A stretch of 64,000 bases of DNA from Promethearchaeota archaeon (GTDB lineage: Archaea; Asgardarchaeota; Lokiarchaeia; Sigyniarchaeales; Promethearchaeaceae): NCBI GenBank assembly GCA_016933055.1, contig JAFGBS010000019.1, forward strand, positions 90,927 to 154,926. The letters run 5' to 3'. The notes under the pieces are model-generated. The model saw only the letters and a list, made by a program, of their open reading frames with translations. It searched no databases and was not told the DNA's origin. Position numbers and translations under genes: made by a program. Positions within the stretch are counted from its first letter, which is position 1, and every line of letters starts with the position of its first letter. Positions 26,631 to 36,585 of the stretch are shown here, in pieces.

Positions 26631-27851
26631 TTAAAATATCATTTCTTTATGTTTTCGTTCTGCATTGGAAACATAGGGTGATATTGGACCTTGACCTATT
26701 ATATTGATGTGAATTTTTTCTGAGTTTGGGTCTATCATTGCTCCAAATTTTAACTTAGCGTTAGATTGGATGTTTTCTGAAACAGTAGATACTATTTCAT
26801 TCACTTGATTTAAAGATAGATATTGATTCCCCGTAATTGATACTAAACAACTAGAAATCTCTGAAGGATCCATTTCAAGAATTGGATTGTGAAGCGCTTT
26901 CAGAGTTTTTTCCCGTATTATTTCTTTAATTAAAGGAGAGGATGTGGTATTACCATCTTTTGCAATGTCATCTATATTAATTTCACTCTTACCGATATAA
27001 CCGCTTGTTTCATTACATCTTTTTAAGATATTTTTAACATCTGCTAAATCTAGATTTACTAATCCGCAGTTTGACACTAAATCTACAATTCCTCGAACGG
27101 ATCCAATAAGTATCTCATCCATGATTTTAAATCCTTTCATTAAAGTTAAGTTGGGAACCAGTTTTATGAGTTTTTCGTTGGGTAGTGGAATTATAGTGTC
27201 AGAATATTTTGCTAGCCTTAATAACCCCTCATTGGCGATAGTTTCTTTTTCAGCTCCTTCCATCTTAAATGGCAACGTACAAAAAGAAACTACTAAGGCA
27301 CCCGCTTTTTGTGCTTCCCGCGCAATTATCGGTGATGCACCCGTTCCTGTCCCCCCTCCCATCCCACACGTGATAAAAACTATATTTTTTCGCGTTATTT
27401 GACGAATTCGCTCGAGATCTGATTCTGCTGATTTTTCTCCTATTCGTGGATTATTACCCGATCCTAATCCGCCTGTTACCTCTTTTCCGATCAATATTTT
27501 TTGGTCTGCGTTAGCATAATACAAATCTTGTGCATCTGTATTCACCGCGATAGTAATCGCTCCTGTAACTCCCGATTCTTGTAATCGGGTAATGGCATTA
27601 TTCCCTGCTCCCCCAACTCCAATGATTACGGTTCGTGTTTTTAATAATTGCAGAAACTCAGATAAATATTCGTCCGAGTCATTAAACCCATCGGATTCTA
27701 TGTTACTTTCCTCATCTAGTGGGTCTTTGGATTTCAGAACTACTTGCCCATTCTCGAGAACCGGGATCCCATTAATAGTATCTGTGGTAATCTCTTTGAG
27801 TTTATCCTCGCCAATTAAATCTTCTAAACTTCCATACATCAGTTGCTTCAC
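26631..27851 (-). CDS. ftsZ: FtsZ-family tubulin-like GTPase
   Basis: A short variable N-terminus (about 70 residues) precedes G-V-G-G-A-G-N-N-A, the tubulin signature G-G-G-T-G-T-G near residues 163-170, and a T7-loop-like N-L-D-L-A-D-V. These are the nucleotide-binding and GTP-hydrolysis elements of FtsZ. At 406 residues it has normal length. It would polymerise at the division site. CetZ is less likely, because the G-G-A-G-N-N-A and T7 sequences are FtsZ-like. It is transcribed toward the flippase. Its last 40 codons are duplicated at 23172-23290. Confidence 0.92.
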   Translation of the reverse strand: MKQLMYGSLEDLIGEDKLKEITTDTINGIPVLENGQVVLKSKDPLDEESNIESDGFNDSDEYLSEFLQLLKTRTVIIGVGGAGNNAITRLQESGVTGAITIAVNTDAQDLYYANADQKILIGKEVTGGLGSGNNPRIGEKSAESDLERIRQITRKNIVFITCGMGGGTGTGASPIIAREAQKAGALVVSFCTLPFKMEGAEKETIANEGLLRLAKYSDTIIPLPNEKLIKLVPNLTLMKGFKIMDEILIGSVRGIVDLVSNCGLVNLDLADVKNILKRCNETSGYIGKSEINIDDIAKDGNTTSSPLIKEIIREKTLKALHNPILEMDPSEISSCLVSITGNQYLSLNQVNEIVSTVSENIQSNAKLKFGAMIDPNSEKIHINIIGQGPISPYVSNAERKHKEMIF

Positions 27852-27968
27852 TAGTTTCGGTTGATTCGGGATGGGTAATGTGCTCTTCCTAAAATTTAGC
27901 TATATACACATCATAGCTTTGCATTTTCTTAAGAGCATATAATATCTCAGTAATATCACAGATTTGTG

Positions 27969-28020
27969 AAAATAAAATAAAACGAGACAAAATAAAAAAG
28001 AAATGATGGAAAAAGAAAAA
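27969..28020 (-). terminator. T-rich terminator region of aglB
   Basis: The minus strand just past the aglB stop is a series of T tracts (5-6 bases each) with few interruptions, the usual archaeal termination signal. Confidence 0.4.
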
Positions 28021-31000
28021 TTAAGTTGCTTTACCCAAGATTAAGGCGGTATAGGTTGGACCTTCAACGGTTATTACTGTGACTTCATAATATACACCCG
28101 CAGTGATTGTCAGGCCCAGTTCAGTGCCCGATATATCGATAATGGTCGGTCTGGTAGGTGTAATTACATTTCCTCCTACGATGGTGATATCTGCCACCGA
28201 TAGTTCAGTACCATTTACTACTACTGCGTCTATTGTTAAGTTGTATACATCTGTTCCAATTACCGCAATCTGTAAAGTATTATTGGCAGCAATACCTTTT
28301 GTGTTAGTGTTAGCCAGATCAATTTTGAAATCATAACCATAGGGAACTTCTGCATCAAATGTCTTCATATCTGTCACAGCGCCTGAGTCCGCTAAAACAG
28401 TTAGATCTATTGTATCCGATTCATTAATTTTCACTCCCATAATATCCACACTGAATTTAAATACATCCAAAGGTTGCATAACAGCGGACCCATAAATGAT
28501 TTCAATATTATCGAGATCAAATGAAGAACCCAGTAATCGGAATTCTTCCAGTGTAACTTGTTCATCTCCAATATTTTTCACAGCAATTTCCACCCGTTCG
28601 TCCGTAAATACTGTAGTGTAATCGGATTCTAGTAATTCTATTGCTTTCCCGTCATACAAAGGTGTCATTCGAGCTACATCACTTGCAACATCATATCCCG
28701 CTTGATTAATGCTAATTACTGTTACTTTAACTTCGTTATTTCTGGTTATTCCTGTTAATTGAGCTGTGTAGCTTTCAATCTCGTTAGGCTCTAAGAAATA
28801 ATCACCTTCTGAAGCGAGAAAGTCAACGGGTGCATTATTAACTAACATCGATTGCATCAATAAATTGTGTGAACCGGTATTTTGAACAGTTATCTTCAAT
28901 GTGCCATTCTCATAAAGGTAAGTTAAGTCATTATGGGGGAGTAAAGTTCGTATTGTATCTGGATTTTCTTCGCCGATTTCTTCAAAATGCATAGTTCGAT
29001 CCTTAGGTAGGATGGTCAATTGATATTCGAGAACATTAATAGATAATTCAATCCCATCAGATACCCCCTCAGAAGTATACGCGTATACTTGATAGGTCTT
29101 TCCCTCCGCTGGGGAGCCCACTAAATTGGTATCTAGTAGGTATTGTTCGATGTTTCCAGGAGATAGAACATAATTATGGTTTTGTGCTAAGTTGGAACGA
29201 TCATATCTAACTCCATCAATTTCGAAGTGCTTAATATTGACTACACTTTCTCCGGTATTTTCTATCTGTAACTGGAAACCCAGATATCCATTAGATAAAA
29301 CACTCGAATATTCTCTATTGATACTCAATGAGTAGGTTGGGACATCTACTACCAATTTTGTGTCCGATGAATTGGAAAATTCATATTTCAAACCATCAAA
29401 TTTATCCGCTTCTGCAATTATGGTTACATTATAGCGATCGTTTAAGTTCCAAGTGGTTTCCGTATCTACCCAGATAGTCTTTGTTTCCTCAGCCTCAATT
29501 ACGGTATCATCATCTTCAATAATAAAATCGTATTCTTCATTGTTCAATTTCACGGAAGTAATGGTAATATCTCGCTCTCCAGTATTTACAACTTCTACAT
29601 TGGCTAAACCATTGGTCGACAACTGCGGATTTTGCACTTCAAATGAGGATTCCAAGGCAGTATAATCCATTTTATAAATTTTTACAAGGTGATTTGAAGA
29701 GAAATAATATTTCTGGAATACTTTAAAATCATATTCTCCGTCAGTCGGTATGTGATCAGACCAGAGTTTGCCGTTATCATCTCTTCGAGGACTTCTTCCC
29801 TCTGCTTCATTTCCACCAATCATTTGGGCATATTGGCTCGCCAAATAACTATAATAGGTACTAGTTTGCTGTAATGGCATCTTTGGGGAACTGAGGTCGG
29901 TGGGTTCATCGTAAAACATTAGTCTCACTAATTGGGAGTTGAACCATTTATCTTCATACATACCTGAACTTGAGTTGATGTATTCGTCTTCATTAAATAC
30001 AGAAATAATCTCTCCTTGCTCATCTCGATACCAATTATCTTTTGCAAGCCCCCACGATTCATATCGTGTTGTATAATCATTACAGATTCGAAGCATCCAT
30101 GGCCATTTACCCTCGTCTCCTCCAATCGAATTTATCATAAACCCAAAGAAGACAAGTACATAATCTGCACCCAATCGTTTGAAAATTTCTGCGCTATAAA
30201 GCTCATTGGATTGCATCATAGCCATACCTGTGAGACCGAGACGTGTATGATTGAGAGTTGCATTATCATTTACAGTAGTGACATTCCCTAAAACAGTTAA
30301 CCAATACCCATAATCCCACCACGATACTACAACTGTTCCCGGTGGTAAATTTTCTCGCACAAATGAGAGGGATTCTTCCCAGTCATGTATTTGATTAAGT
30401 GTTACTAATTCGCTATATGACATTTGATCAATAGAAACGGTTGTGGCATGGTTAATTTGTGCAAAAAACATAAATCCGACTAGTATAAATACCACTACTC
30501 CTTCTGCAGCACTCAATGTTTGACGGATTTGCCGTTTTCTTCTCCTTGTGATGGTCTGTTGTTTTTGCATTAAGGAACCAAAAAATTTCAGAACATAGGT
30601 CAATCCATACGCACCGATCAAAGAAAGTGCAGGGGATAACAGTAATATGATTCGAATCATTGAACCGGTAAAATAAAGCAAAGTCAAAGCGAATACTAGC
30701 ATTAAGATATCCTCTTCCCGGTTTCGTTTGATCGCAAAAAATACTCCCAGTGGTGTTAAAATAACGGGAATTAGAGTGTTATAGTAAAATACTGACCAAG
30801 GGGAGGGTTTATGCTCCCCAACGGATGCCACAAGATTGATTGCTTGTCGAATGGTAGGATTTAAGATACTTGTCGCTCTTGAGCTTAAACCGAATGGAAG
30901 AATTTCAGGAGCTACCCAAAATATTATCCCGAAAACAAGTAAAGCAGGAATAGTTCCCCACTTGATAACATTCCAGATAATTTTATAAATTTTGGGATTC

Positions 31001-31899
31001 TTTGTTTTTTGAACGTGTAATATATGATATCCAATCATAAAAAAGAGGAAAAGAACGGGAATTGCAATTTCCATATCATTTAATACGGTTGTTGATGGTG
31101 AAAATGTTGGATTTACCATATATACCAATACACCCGTTCCAACTGATCCAATATATGCTACTAATAATCTTGCCGAATATTTTCCTATCAGTATCATTAT
31201 CAAGCAAGCTAAAGGTAGGAGGAGAAAACCAAATGTTAGACCTCCCCAACTCAAAGCAAGAATTCCTAGGAAGATACCGGATATTATCGAGTTATAAAAT
31301 TTATCCGTTTTTATCGCGCGGATGAAAAATAAAAACAGCATTAAAACGGAAAACACTCCAATAGTTTCATTATCAAAGAATCCCGCAACTGTACGTTGTA
31401 TATGACCGGGGCTAAATGCGATAAAGAATGCTGCGAGTAATCCACAACGGGGGTCCAATACCTCCTTTCCGAGATAGTACATAGCCAAAATGGTAAATCC
31501 TCCCATAATGGCAGGCCAAAAAAATGCAACCTCGTATAAGGTTACTTGAATTCCAAAGAATGTTAAAATATTGTATAAGATTGCTGTGGCAAATACTAGT
31601 CCAGGGCGCAAGTTAAAGCGGTCGATTCCCTCGGGAAACCAGCTCTGGAATGAACGCCAATGAAAAAAATCGTACACTCCATTCTCTACGAGATATTCGG
31701 TAGTATGATATTGAATCCATGGATCGAAAGCTTTAATCAATGGAGCACCTCTAAAAATTGGGCTTAATCGGATTAATACTCCCATTGCAATGATGACTAT
31801 TAACGCAATAAAAACAACAACGGAATCGCTACGCACTCGCACAGAAGTTTTCATACGATCCCAAATATCTGTGAACCATTTCTGGACTTTTTTTACCAT
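28021..31899 (-). CDS. aglB: Oligosaccharyltransferase AglB/STT3 with long C-terminal repeat tail
   Basis: The N-terminal half has about 11-13 membrane helices. An external-loop D in F-D-P-W lies near residue 58, and a D-N-E (D-x-E-type) motif lies near 174. The catalytic W527-W-D-Y-G531 follows in the extracytoplasmic domain. It moves glycan from dolichol phosphate to Asn in N-x-S/T. At 1292 residues it is considerably longer than typical AglB (about 600-1000). From about residue 770 the protein consists of roughly five Ig-like/CARDB-like repeats of about 95 residues, each with an N-T-G or N-I-G turn. It acts at the outer membrane face, downstream of the flippase. Confidence 0.95.
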   Translation of the reverse strand: MVKKVQKWFTDIWDRMKTSVRVRSDSVVVFIALIVIIAMGVLIRLSPIFRGAPLIKAFDPWIQYHTTEYLVENGVYDFFHWRSFQSWFPEGIDRFNLRPGLVFATAILYNILTFFGIQVTLYEVAFFWPAIMGGFTILAMYYLGKEVLDPRCGLLAAFFIAFSPGHIQRTVAGFFDNETIGVFSVLMLFLFFIRAIKTDKFYNSIISGIFLGILALSWGGLTFGFLLLPLACLIMILIGKYSARLLVAYIGSVGTGVLVYMVNPTFSPSTTVLNDMEIAIPVLFLFFMIGYHILHVQKTKNPKIYKIIWNVIKWGTIPALLVFGIIFWVAPEILPFGLSSRATSILNPTIRQAINLVASVGEHKPSPWSVFYYNTLIPVILTPLGVFFAIKRNREEDILMLVFALTLLYFTGSMIRIILLLSPALSLIGAYGLTYVLKFFGSLMQKQQTITRRRKRQIRQTLSAAEGVVVFILVGFMFFAQINHATTVSIDQMSYSELVTLNQIHDWEESLSFVRENLPPGTVVVSWWDYGYWLTVLGNVTTVNDNATLNHTRLGLTGMAMMQSNELYSAEIFKRLGADYVLVFFGFMINSIGGDEGKWPWMLRICNDYTTRYESWGLAKDNWYRDEQGEIISVFNEDEYINSSSGMYEDKWFNSQLVRLMFYDEPTDLSSPKMPLQQTSTYYSYLASQYAQMIGGNEAEGRSPRRDDNGKLWSDHIPTDGEYDFKVFQKYYFSSNHLVKIYKMDYTALESSFEVQNPQLSTNGLANVEVVNTGERDITITSVKLNNEEYDFIIEDDDTVIEAEETKTIWVDTETTWNLNDRYNVTIIAEADKFDGLKYEFSNSSDTKLVVDVPTYSLSINREYSSVLSNGYLGFQLQIENTGESVVNIKHFEIDGVRYDRSNLAQNHNYVLSPGNIEQYLLDTNLVGSPAEGKTYQVYAYTSEGVSDGIELSINVLEYQLTILPKDRTMHFEEIGEENPDTIRTLLPHNDLTYLYENGTLKITVQNTGSHNLLMQSMLVNNAPVDFLASEGDYFLEPNEIESYTAQLTGITRNNEVKVTVISINQAGYDVASDVARMTPLYDGKAIELLESDYTTVFTDERVEIAVKNIGDEQVTLEEFRLLGSSFDLDNIEIIYGSAVMQPLDVFKFSVDIMGVKINESDTIDLTVLADSGAVTDMKTFDAEVPYGYDFKIDLANTNTKGIAANNTLQIAVIGTDVYNLTIDAVVVNGTELSVADITIVGGNVITPTRPTIIDISGTELGLTITAGVYYEVTVITVEGPTYTALILGKAT

Positions 31900-32112
31900 T
31901 GTAATCCCTTGTTAGATATCGTAGAAAATCCTTTTCATTTCTACTTGGTTAGGTTTTCAGATGAAGAGCTCTTTTTAAGATATTTGGTAACTATCTCGAA
32001 TTATTCATTAACTCATTTATTGGGTAATAAAATCCATACAGTTAGATGATAAATTTGAATTAGAAAACCGTGGAAACGCAAACATTTAATCAATATTTTA
32101 ATAGTCCTAGTT

Positions 32113-32505
32113 ATGCCTACGATTCATCCCCCATTGGTAAATGCTCCAATGAAATTAACAGTTGATAATGAGGAGATTTCATTGATTCAATTTATTTACG
32201 ATATAATTCTCAACCAAAATTTGGAATTATTCATTTTACTTAAGCGAATTCCCACCAAGGAAGAAATTCAGAGTTTTCAATTGACCATCCGACCCCAATA
32301 TAATCCTGATGGCAATATCATAACAGCAATCTCGAAATCTTCTATGGATCCAATTGCATTGGTTACCTTGTTTATTAACGAAAAACGAGTAGGATTAAAA
32401 CAATTCGTTCAAAATATCATATTTGGGATAAATTTTGGCATAATTCAGACACTGGAAGGATATACGGGCAAAATTGAAGAAATCCAACTTACTTACAAAA
32501 AGTAG
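32113..32505 (+). CDS. Conserved-looking small protein of unknown function
   Basis: This 130-residue frame starts at an ATG preceded by an AT-rich stretch (tttaatcaatattttaat) that could be a promoter. Its codon use looks coding. It is soluble, of mixed charge, with two halves of similar style (L-T-V-x-N-x-E and T-L-F-I-N-E-K-R). I recognise no family or catalytic motif. It lies between aglB and truA, on the truA strand with a 98-base gap, so co-transcription with truA is possible. Confidence 0.65.
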   Translation: MPTIHPPLVNAPMKLTVDNEEISLIQFIYDIILNQNLELFILLKRIPTKEEIQSFQLTIRPQYNPDGNIITAISKSSMDPIALVTLFINEKRVGLKQFVQNIIFGINFGIIQTLEGYTGKIEEIQLTYKK

Positions 32506-32603
32506 TGTTAGAAAGCAATCACCAAAAGTCTTTTCAAGGACGGAATTGAATTATTGCGTTACTCAGGCGCCTAAAAGTAGATTTTCCATTTAATGGGATA
32601 AAA

Positions 32604-33467
32604 ATGACAATCAAAACCAACTATATTTTGTTTAAAACATTTTACTTAGGTGATGACTATTATGGGTCACAACGCCAACCGGATTTGCTGACGGTTGAGG
32701 GGGCGATCCTTAAAGCTTTACATAAAAAAGGATATCTCAGTGATGCTCATTACGAGGATCAGATAATACACAGTGCGGGGCGAACAGATGCAGGAGTGCA
32801 TGCTCGAGCAATGACTTACGGATTTTTCAACCAACGAGAGGATTTTCATCCCATGGAAGTAAATACCGCTTTACCTGATACAATCTTAATCTGGAGTGCC
32901 ACTAAAATTCTGGTAATAAATGAGATTCCTACGATCCACCCCCGATTTCAAGCACTTCAACGTCAGTATAAATTCTTCGTTCAAGATGTCAATCAGAAGC
33001 TCAATACTTCCTTGGTTCGGCGAGTTGTCACTCAATTAACCGGAACCCATGATTTTCGTAATTTTGCAAAAACGCATCCGAATACCAATACTATCAGGAC
33101 AATTGACAAAATTGAATTTCAGAGAAAGCAACATATATGGGAGTTTGACTTTCAAGCAAAAAGTTTTCTTTGGAACCAGATTCGGAAAATGATGCGTGTA
33201 ATCCTGGAAGTTGGTAAGTCAAATTGGTCATTCGATGTTGTTCATTCATTATTGGATCCAAATAATACCTCTTATGCAACTAAACTTGAACCGTTGGCGC
33301 CAGAAGGGCTGATCTTATGGAATATTCTTTATCCCTCAGGTGTTAAGTTTCAAAATTGTGAAATTTCCGTACAAAAATTGAATAATTTGGTAAGTACGTG
33401 GATTCAATATCATCAGGTACGAGAACTATTCCTAAAACAAATACAATCATCCTTCAAGCAAACATAG
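32604..33467 (+). CDS. truA: tRNA pseudouridine(38-40) synthase TruA
   Basis: The catalytic aspartate is D62 in A-G-R-T-D-A-G-V-H-A, the TruA signature. Downstream, the F-L-W-N-Q-I-R-K-M-M segment is the family's second conserved block. At 287 residues it is standard length. It isomerises uridines at positions 38-40 of the anticodon stem-loop. The 3' end overlaps convergent rfcS by 21 bases. Confidence 0.95.
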   Translation: MTIKTNYILFKTFYLGDDYYGSQRQPDLLTVEGAILKALHKKGYLSDAHYEDQIIHSAGRTDAGVHARAMTYGFFNQREDFHPMEVNTALPDTILIWSATKILVINEIPTIHPRFQALQRQYKFFVQDVNQKLNTSLVRRVVTQLTGTHDFRNFAKTHPNTNTIRTIDKIEFQRKQHIWEFDFQAKSFLWNQIRKMMRVILEVGKSNWSFDVVHSLLDPNNTSYATKLEPLAPEGLILWNILYPSGVKFQNCEISVQKLNNLVSTWIQYHQVRELFLKQIQSSFKQT

Positions 33468-34406
33468 TTTCGCCAATAGAGCATTTAATTGGACCTTTTC
33501 GGTTGCTCCTCGACTTAATCGATACTCAATTTGACTGAGAATTCGAATTATGCGCATTTTGATTAGTTCTTCCAATTCCATGTCATATACTTCTGTATGC
33601 ATTTGGGAAAGTAAATTACGTGCACTCAATCCATGTTCCAACGTAAGAGTATCTAATATAGATTTGGCTTCCATGAGTTTACCCTTGAGTGCCGTATGAA
33701 TCATTCTTCGTATATCTTCGGGAGATATTCTCCCGGCAATCTTGAATACGATCTCTTCTTGAATAGTGTTATCTATGGAGGAGCTAGCTTGAAGATAATT
33801 AACTGCTCGACGCAAATCTCCATTCGCCACATAAATTAATGCTTGCAATCCCGAAGGTGTAAGGGTAATTTTTTCTTGTTCGGCGACATATTCAATTCTT
33901 TTTCTTATGTCTTCCTCGGTCAATTTGCTGAAACGAAATACTACGCATCTAGATTGAATCGGTAATATAATCTGATTCGAATAATTGCAGATCAGAATCA
34001 TTCTACAAATATGGGTATAATTTTCCATTGTCCGACGTAATGCTTGTTGAGCAGCGCCGGTCATATGGTCAGCTTCATCTAAGATAATCACCTTAAAGGG
34101 AATCTCTTCAATCACTATCGTTTTAGCAAATTCCTTAACGAGTGTTCGGATAACATCAATTCCCCGAGCATCACTCGCATTTAATTCAAGATACGTCTGA
34201 TGATGTTTCATTTTACCCCTTTGAATATCTCTTACTAGCGCCAAAGCAGAGGTCGTTTTTCCCGTACCCGCCGGTCCCGCAAAAATCAAATGAGGCATTG
34301 TAGAATCTGCAACGAATTTTTTTAAGCGTCCTACGATTTTTTCTTGACCAACCACATCCTGTAAATGGCGTGGGCGATATTTTTCAACAAATGGTTGCTC
34401 GATCAT
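33447..34406 (-). CDS. rfcS: Replication factor C small subunit
   Basis: An AAA+ clamp-loader subunit: RFC box near the start (E-K-Y-R-P), Walker A G-P-A-G-T-G-K-T at 44-51, Walker B L-D-E-A-D-H, and the arginine-finger motif S-R-C. It loads PCNA with the large subunit, which is not in the window. Length 319 is typical. It is divergent from enolase and convergent with truA. Confidence 0.96.
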   Translation of the reverse strand: MIEQPFVEKYRPRHLQDVVGQEKIVGRLKKFVADSTMPHLIFAGPAGTGKTTSALALVRDIQRGKMKHHQTYLELNASDARGIDVIRTLVKEFAKTIVIEEIPFKVIILDEADHMTGAAQQALRRTMENYTHICRMILICNYSNQIILPIQSRCVVFRFSKLTEEDIRKRIEYVAEQEKITLTPSGLQALIYVANGDLRRAVNYLQASSSIDNTIQEEIVFKIAGRISPEDIRRMIHTALKGKLMEAKSILDTLTLEHGLSARNLLSQMHTEVYDMELEELIKMRIIRILSQIEYRLSRGATEKVQLNALLAKLCLLEG

Positions 34407-34447
34407 GGTTCCATTCTAACCCTCAGTATATGGCTGTAATTTACTCC

Positions 34448-34457
34448 ACATTTAAAT
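34448..34457 (+). promoter_or_regulatory. TATA box upstream of enolase
   Basis: The stretch catttaaatc is a good archaeal TATA box about 65-70 bases before the chosen enolase ATG. It implies a leader of roughly 40 bases, in contrast to the near-leaderless glycan genes. Confidence 0.45.
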
Positions 34458-34521
34458 CTTTACTGCGTCGACCGAACTAATCCAAACAAATTTATTTTTG
34501 GTAATACGATTGTATCACGAG

Positions 34522-35823
34522 ATGGCAAATACAAACATTACAAAAATCAAAAGCCGATGGATTCTAGATTCACGCGGAAATCCTACCGTAGAAACGGATG
34601 TATATTGTGGAGATATTTGGGCACGTGCAGTTGTTCCCTCTGGCGCATCTACTGGTGAAGCGGAAGCGTTGGAACTCCGAGATGGAGGGAAAGCGTTTTT
34701 AGGCAAAGGCGTAATGAAAGCGGTACAAAATGTGAATGATATTTTAGCACAAAAATTGCAGAAATTCGATGTGTTAGATCAAGAAAAAATTGATGCCGAG
34801 ATGATTGCAATTGATGGTTCCGATAATAAAGGCAACTTGGGTGCAAATGCCATACTATCAGTATCTCTTGCTTCAGCACGACTTGCTGCAAAATTGAGCA
34901 ACAAACCTTTATATCAATACATTTATGAGATTGCGTACAAAAAAACTACTGAACGATTCTTAATCCCGATACCTCAAAGTAATGTATTAAACGGGGGAAA
35001 GCATGCCGGATCTAATCTATCCATTCAAGAATTTATGATTCTCCCCGTTGGTGCCAAAAACTTCAGCCATGCAGTCCAAATGGTTGCCGAAACTTATCAA
35101 TTTCTCAAAAAAATTCTAACGGAAAAATATGGGAAATCTTCCATCAATGTGGGGGATGAAGGGGGTTTCGCACCAAATCTACAAACTACTCGAGAAGCAT
35201 TGGACATTATAATTGCCGCTATTGAAAATGCAGGATATACACCGGGATTGGATTTTGTATTGGGACTAGATGCAGCAGCAAGTGAGTTCCATCATAATGG
35301 CCTGTATAATATTGATGGGAAGAAATTGAATGAACCCGAGTTGGTGGAATATTTCCTTCAACTTGTGGAAGAATATCCCTTGAAGAACATAGAAGATCCT
35401 TTTAATGAAGAATCCTTCGAAGCGTTCGCAGAATTAACCCGAAAGGTACGAGATGTGAATATTGTAGTTGATGATTTGACTGTCACGAATGTTAAACGCC
35501 TACAAAAAGCCATCAATATAGGAGCGGGAAACTCGTTATTGCTAAAGGTCAATCAAATTGGAACATTAACCGAGGCTATTTCTGCGGCAATGTTGTCAAT
35601 GAAAAATTATTATAGTGTGGTTGTATCCCACCGATCGGGAGAGACTTGTGACAACTTCATCAGTGATTTAGCTGTGGGATTGTGCAACGGGCAAACGAAA
35701 ATTGGTGCACCATGTCGTTCGGATCGAAACTCAAAATATAATCAATTACTACGGATTGAAGAGGAACTTAACATGAAGGCGACGTTTCCAAAAACCTTCA
35801 AGGATTGGAGAAACTTCATATAA
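34522..35823 (+). CDS. eno: Enolase
   Basis: Converts 2-phosphoglycerate to phosphoenolpyruvate in glycolysis and gluconeogenesis. Clear family motifs: S-R-W-I-L-D-S-R-G-N-P-T-V, G-A-S-T-G, N-G-G-K-H-A, the metal ligands in E-D-P, D-D-L-T-V-T-N, and the catalytic lysine region L-L-K-V-N-Q-I-G-T. I chose the ATG at 34522 (433 residues) over an upstream in-frame TTG at 34498, because the M-A-N-T start aligns with the usual enolase N-terminus. The PEP it makes is also a substrate of the LegI synthase, though that is not evidence of linkage. Confidence 0.96.
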   Translation: MANTNITKIKSRWILDSRGNPTVETDVYCGDIWARAVVPSGASTGEAEALELRDGGKAFLGKGVMKAVQNVNDILAQKLQKFDVLDQEKIDAEMIAIDGSDNKGNLGANAILSVSLASARLAAKLSNKPLYQYIYEIAYKKTTERFLIPIPQSNVLNGGKHAGSNLSIQEFMILPVGAKNFSHAVQMVAETYQFLKKILTEKYGKSSINVGDEGGFAPNLQTTREALDIIIAAIENAGYTPGLDFVLGLDAAASEFHHNGLYNIDGKKLNEPELVEYFLQLVEEYPLKNIEDPFNEESFEAFAELTRKVRDVNIVVDDLTVTNVKRLQKAINIGAGNSLLLKVNQIGTLTEAISAAMLSMKNYYSVVVSHRSGETCDNFISDLAVGLCNGQTKIGAPCRSDRNSKYNQLLRIEEELNMKATFPKTFKDWRNFI

Positions 35824-36517
35824 TCCTTTTTTTTTCCATTTTGTACACATCTGCCATAATTTCTTTTCGTTTTTTTTTATGAAATGCGTAACTACTTACC
35901 AGAACAATTTTTTGGGAATGGATTGTGCTAGTACCCCACCCATTTCTCTCAATGAAGCGCTGGATGAAGCTCCTGGTTTTAGGATTTGAAAGATGAAGAG
36001 AATAGATTGTATCACTTATCTGCATTGCGAGGTTTAAGAAAGGACGGTCAGCATTTTTTGAGTGAACACCAAAGGGAGGATTCATAATACAGATTATATT
36101 GCATTCAAGTTGATTGCACGCTCTCGACTTATATGCATTTATTCGATTGATAAGCTCTGAAATCTCTTCAGGATGGATCTTGGCGATATCACACTGAATG
36201 ATTTCGACATCATCTAATAGGTCCAAAGTGTCAGCATTATTAGTAAGAACTTCTATCGCGCTTTTGTCTATTTCAAAAGCATACACCCGTTTTGCGCCTA
36301 ATAATAAAGAGCTTAGCCCTAAACGACCAGTACCCGCACCCAGATCAAGAATAATATTATTTGCTATATCCCCATTATCCACTGCAACATAGTATAAAAA
36401 ATCTACCGTGCTGACTGCGTCAGTCACGTATTGCTCTAATCTAATATCTGGAGACTCAAATCCTTGCATGGATTGAACTATAGAGATTAAATTCTTCTTT
36501 TTGATAGGATACTTCAT
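35816..36517 (-). CDS. METTL5-like N6-adenine RNA methyltransferase
   Basis: A Rossmann methyltransferase with SAM motif D-L-G-A-G-T-G-R-L-G, an acidic F-E-I-D motif II and the catalytic N-P-P-F-G of N6-adenine methylases. The N-terminal Y-x-T-D-A-x-x-x-x-x-x-L segment resembles METTL5, the 18S rRNA m6A enzyme. At 233 residues it matches archaeal homologs. The likely target is the small-subunit rRNA. Its 3' end overlaps enolase by 8 bases. It is divergent from csl4 with about 70 AT-rich bases between them. Confidence 0.82.
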   Translation of the reverse strand: MKYPIKKKNLISIVQSMQGFESPDIRLEQYVTDAVSTVDFLYYVAVDNGDIANNIILDLGAGTGRLGLSSLLLGAKRVYAFEIDKSAIEVLTNNADTLDLLDDVEIIQCDIAKIHPEEISELINRINAYKSRACNQLECNIICIMNPPFGVHSKNADRPFLNLAMQISDTIYSLHLSNPKTRSFIQRFIERNGWGTSTIHSQKIVLVSSYAFHKKKRKEIMADVYKMEKKRII

Positions 36518-36585
36518 TTTCGGTTAATTTTTTTAGGTTTGGTTAATTTTTAAGCTTGTAATTGGTACCAAGAAAACAATAAGTT

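Noticed and set aside
34498..34521. TTG as the enolase start
   Set aside because: Would add eight residues with no counterpart in the family; the ATG at 34522 fits enolase N-termini.
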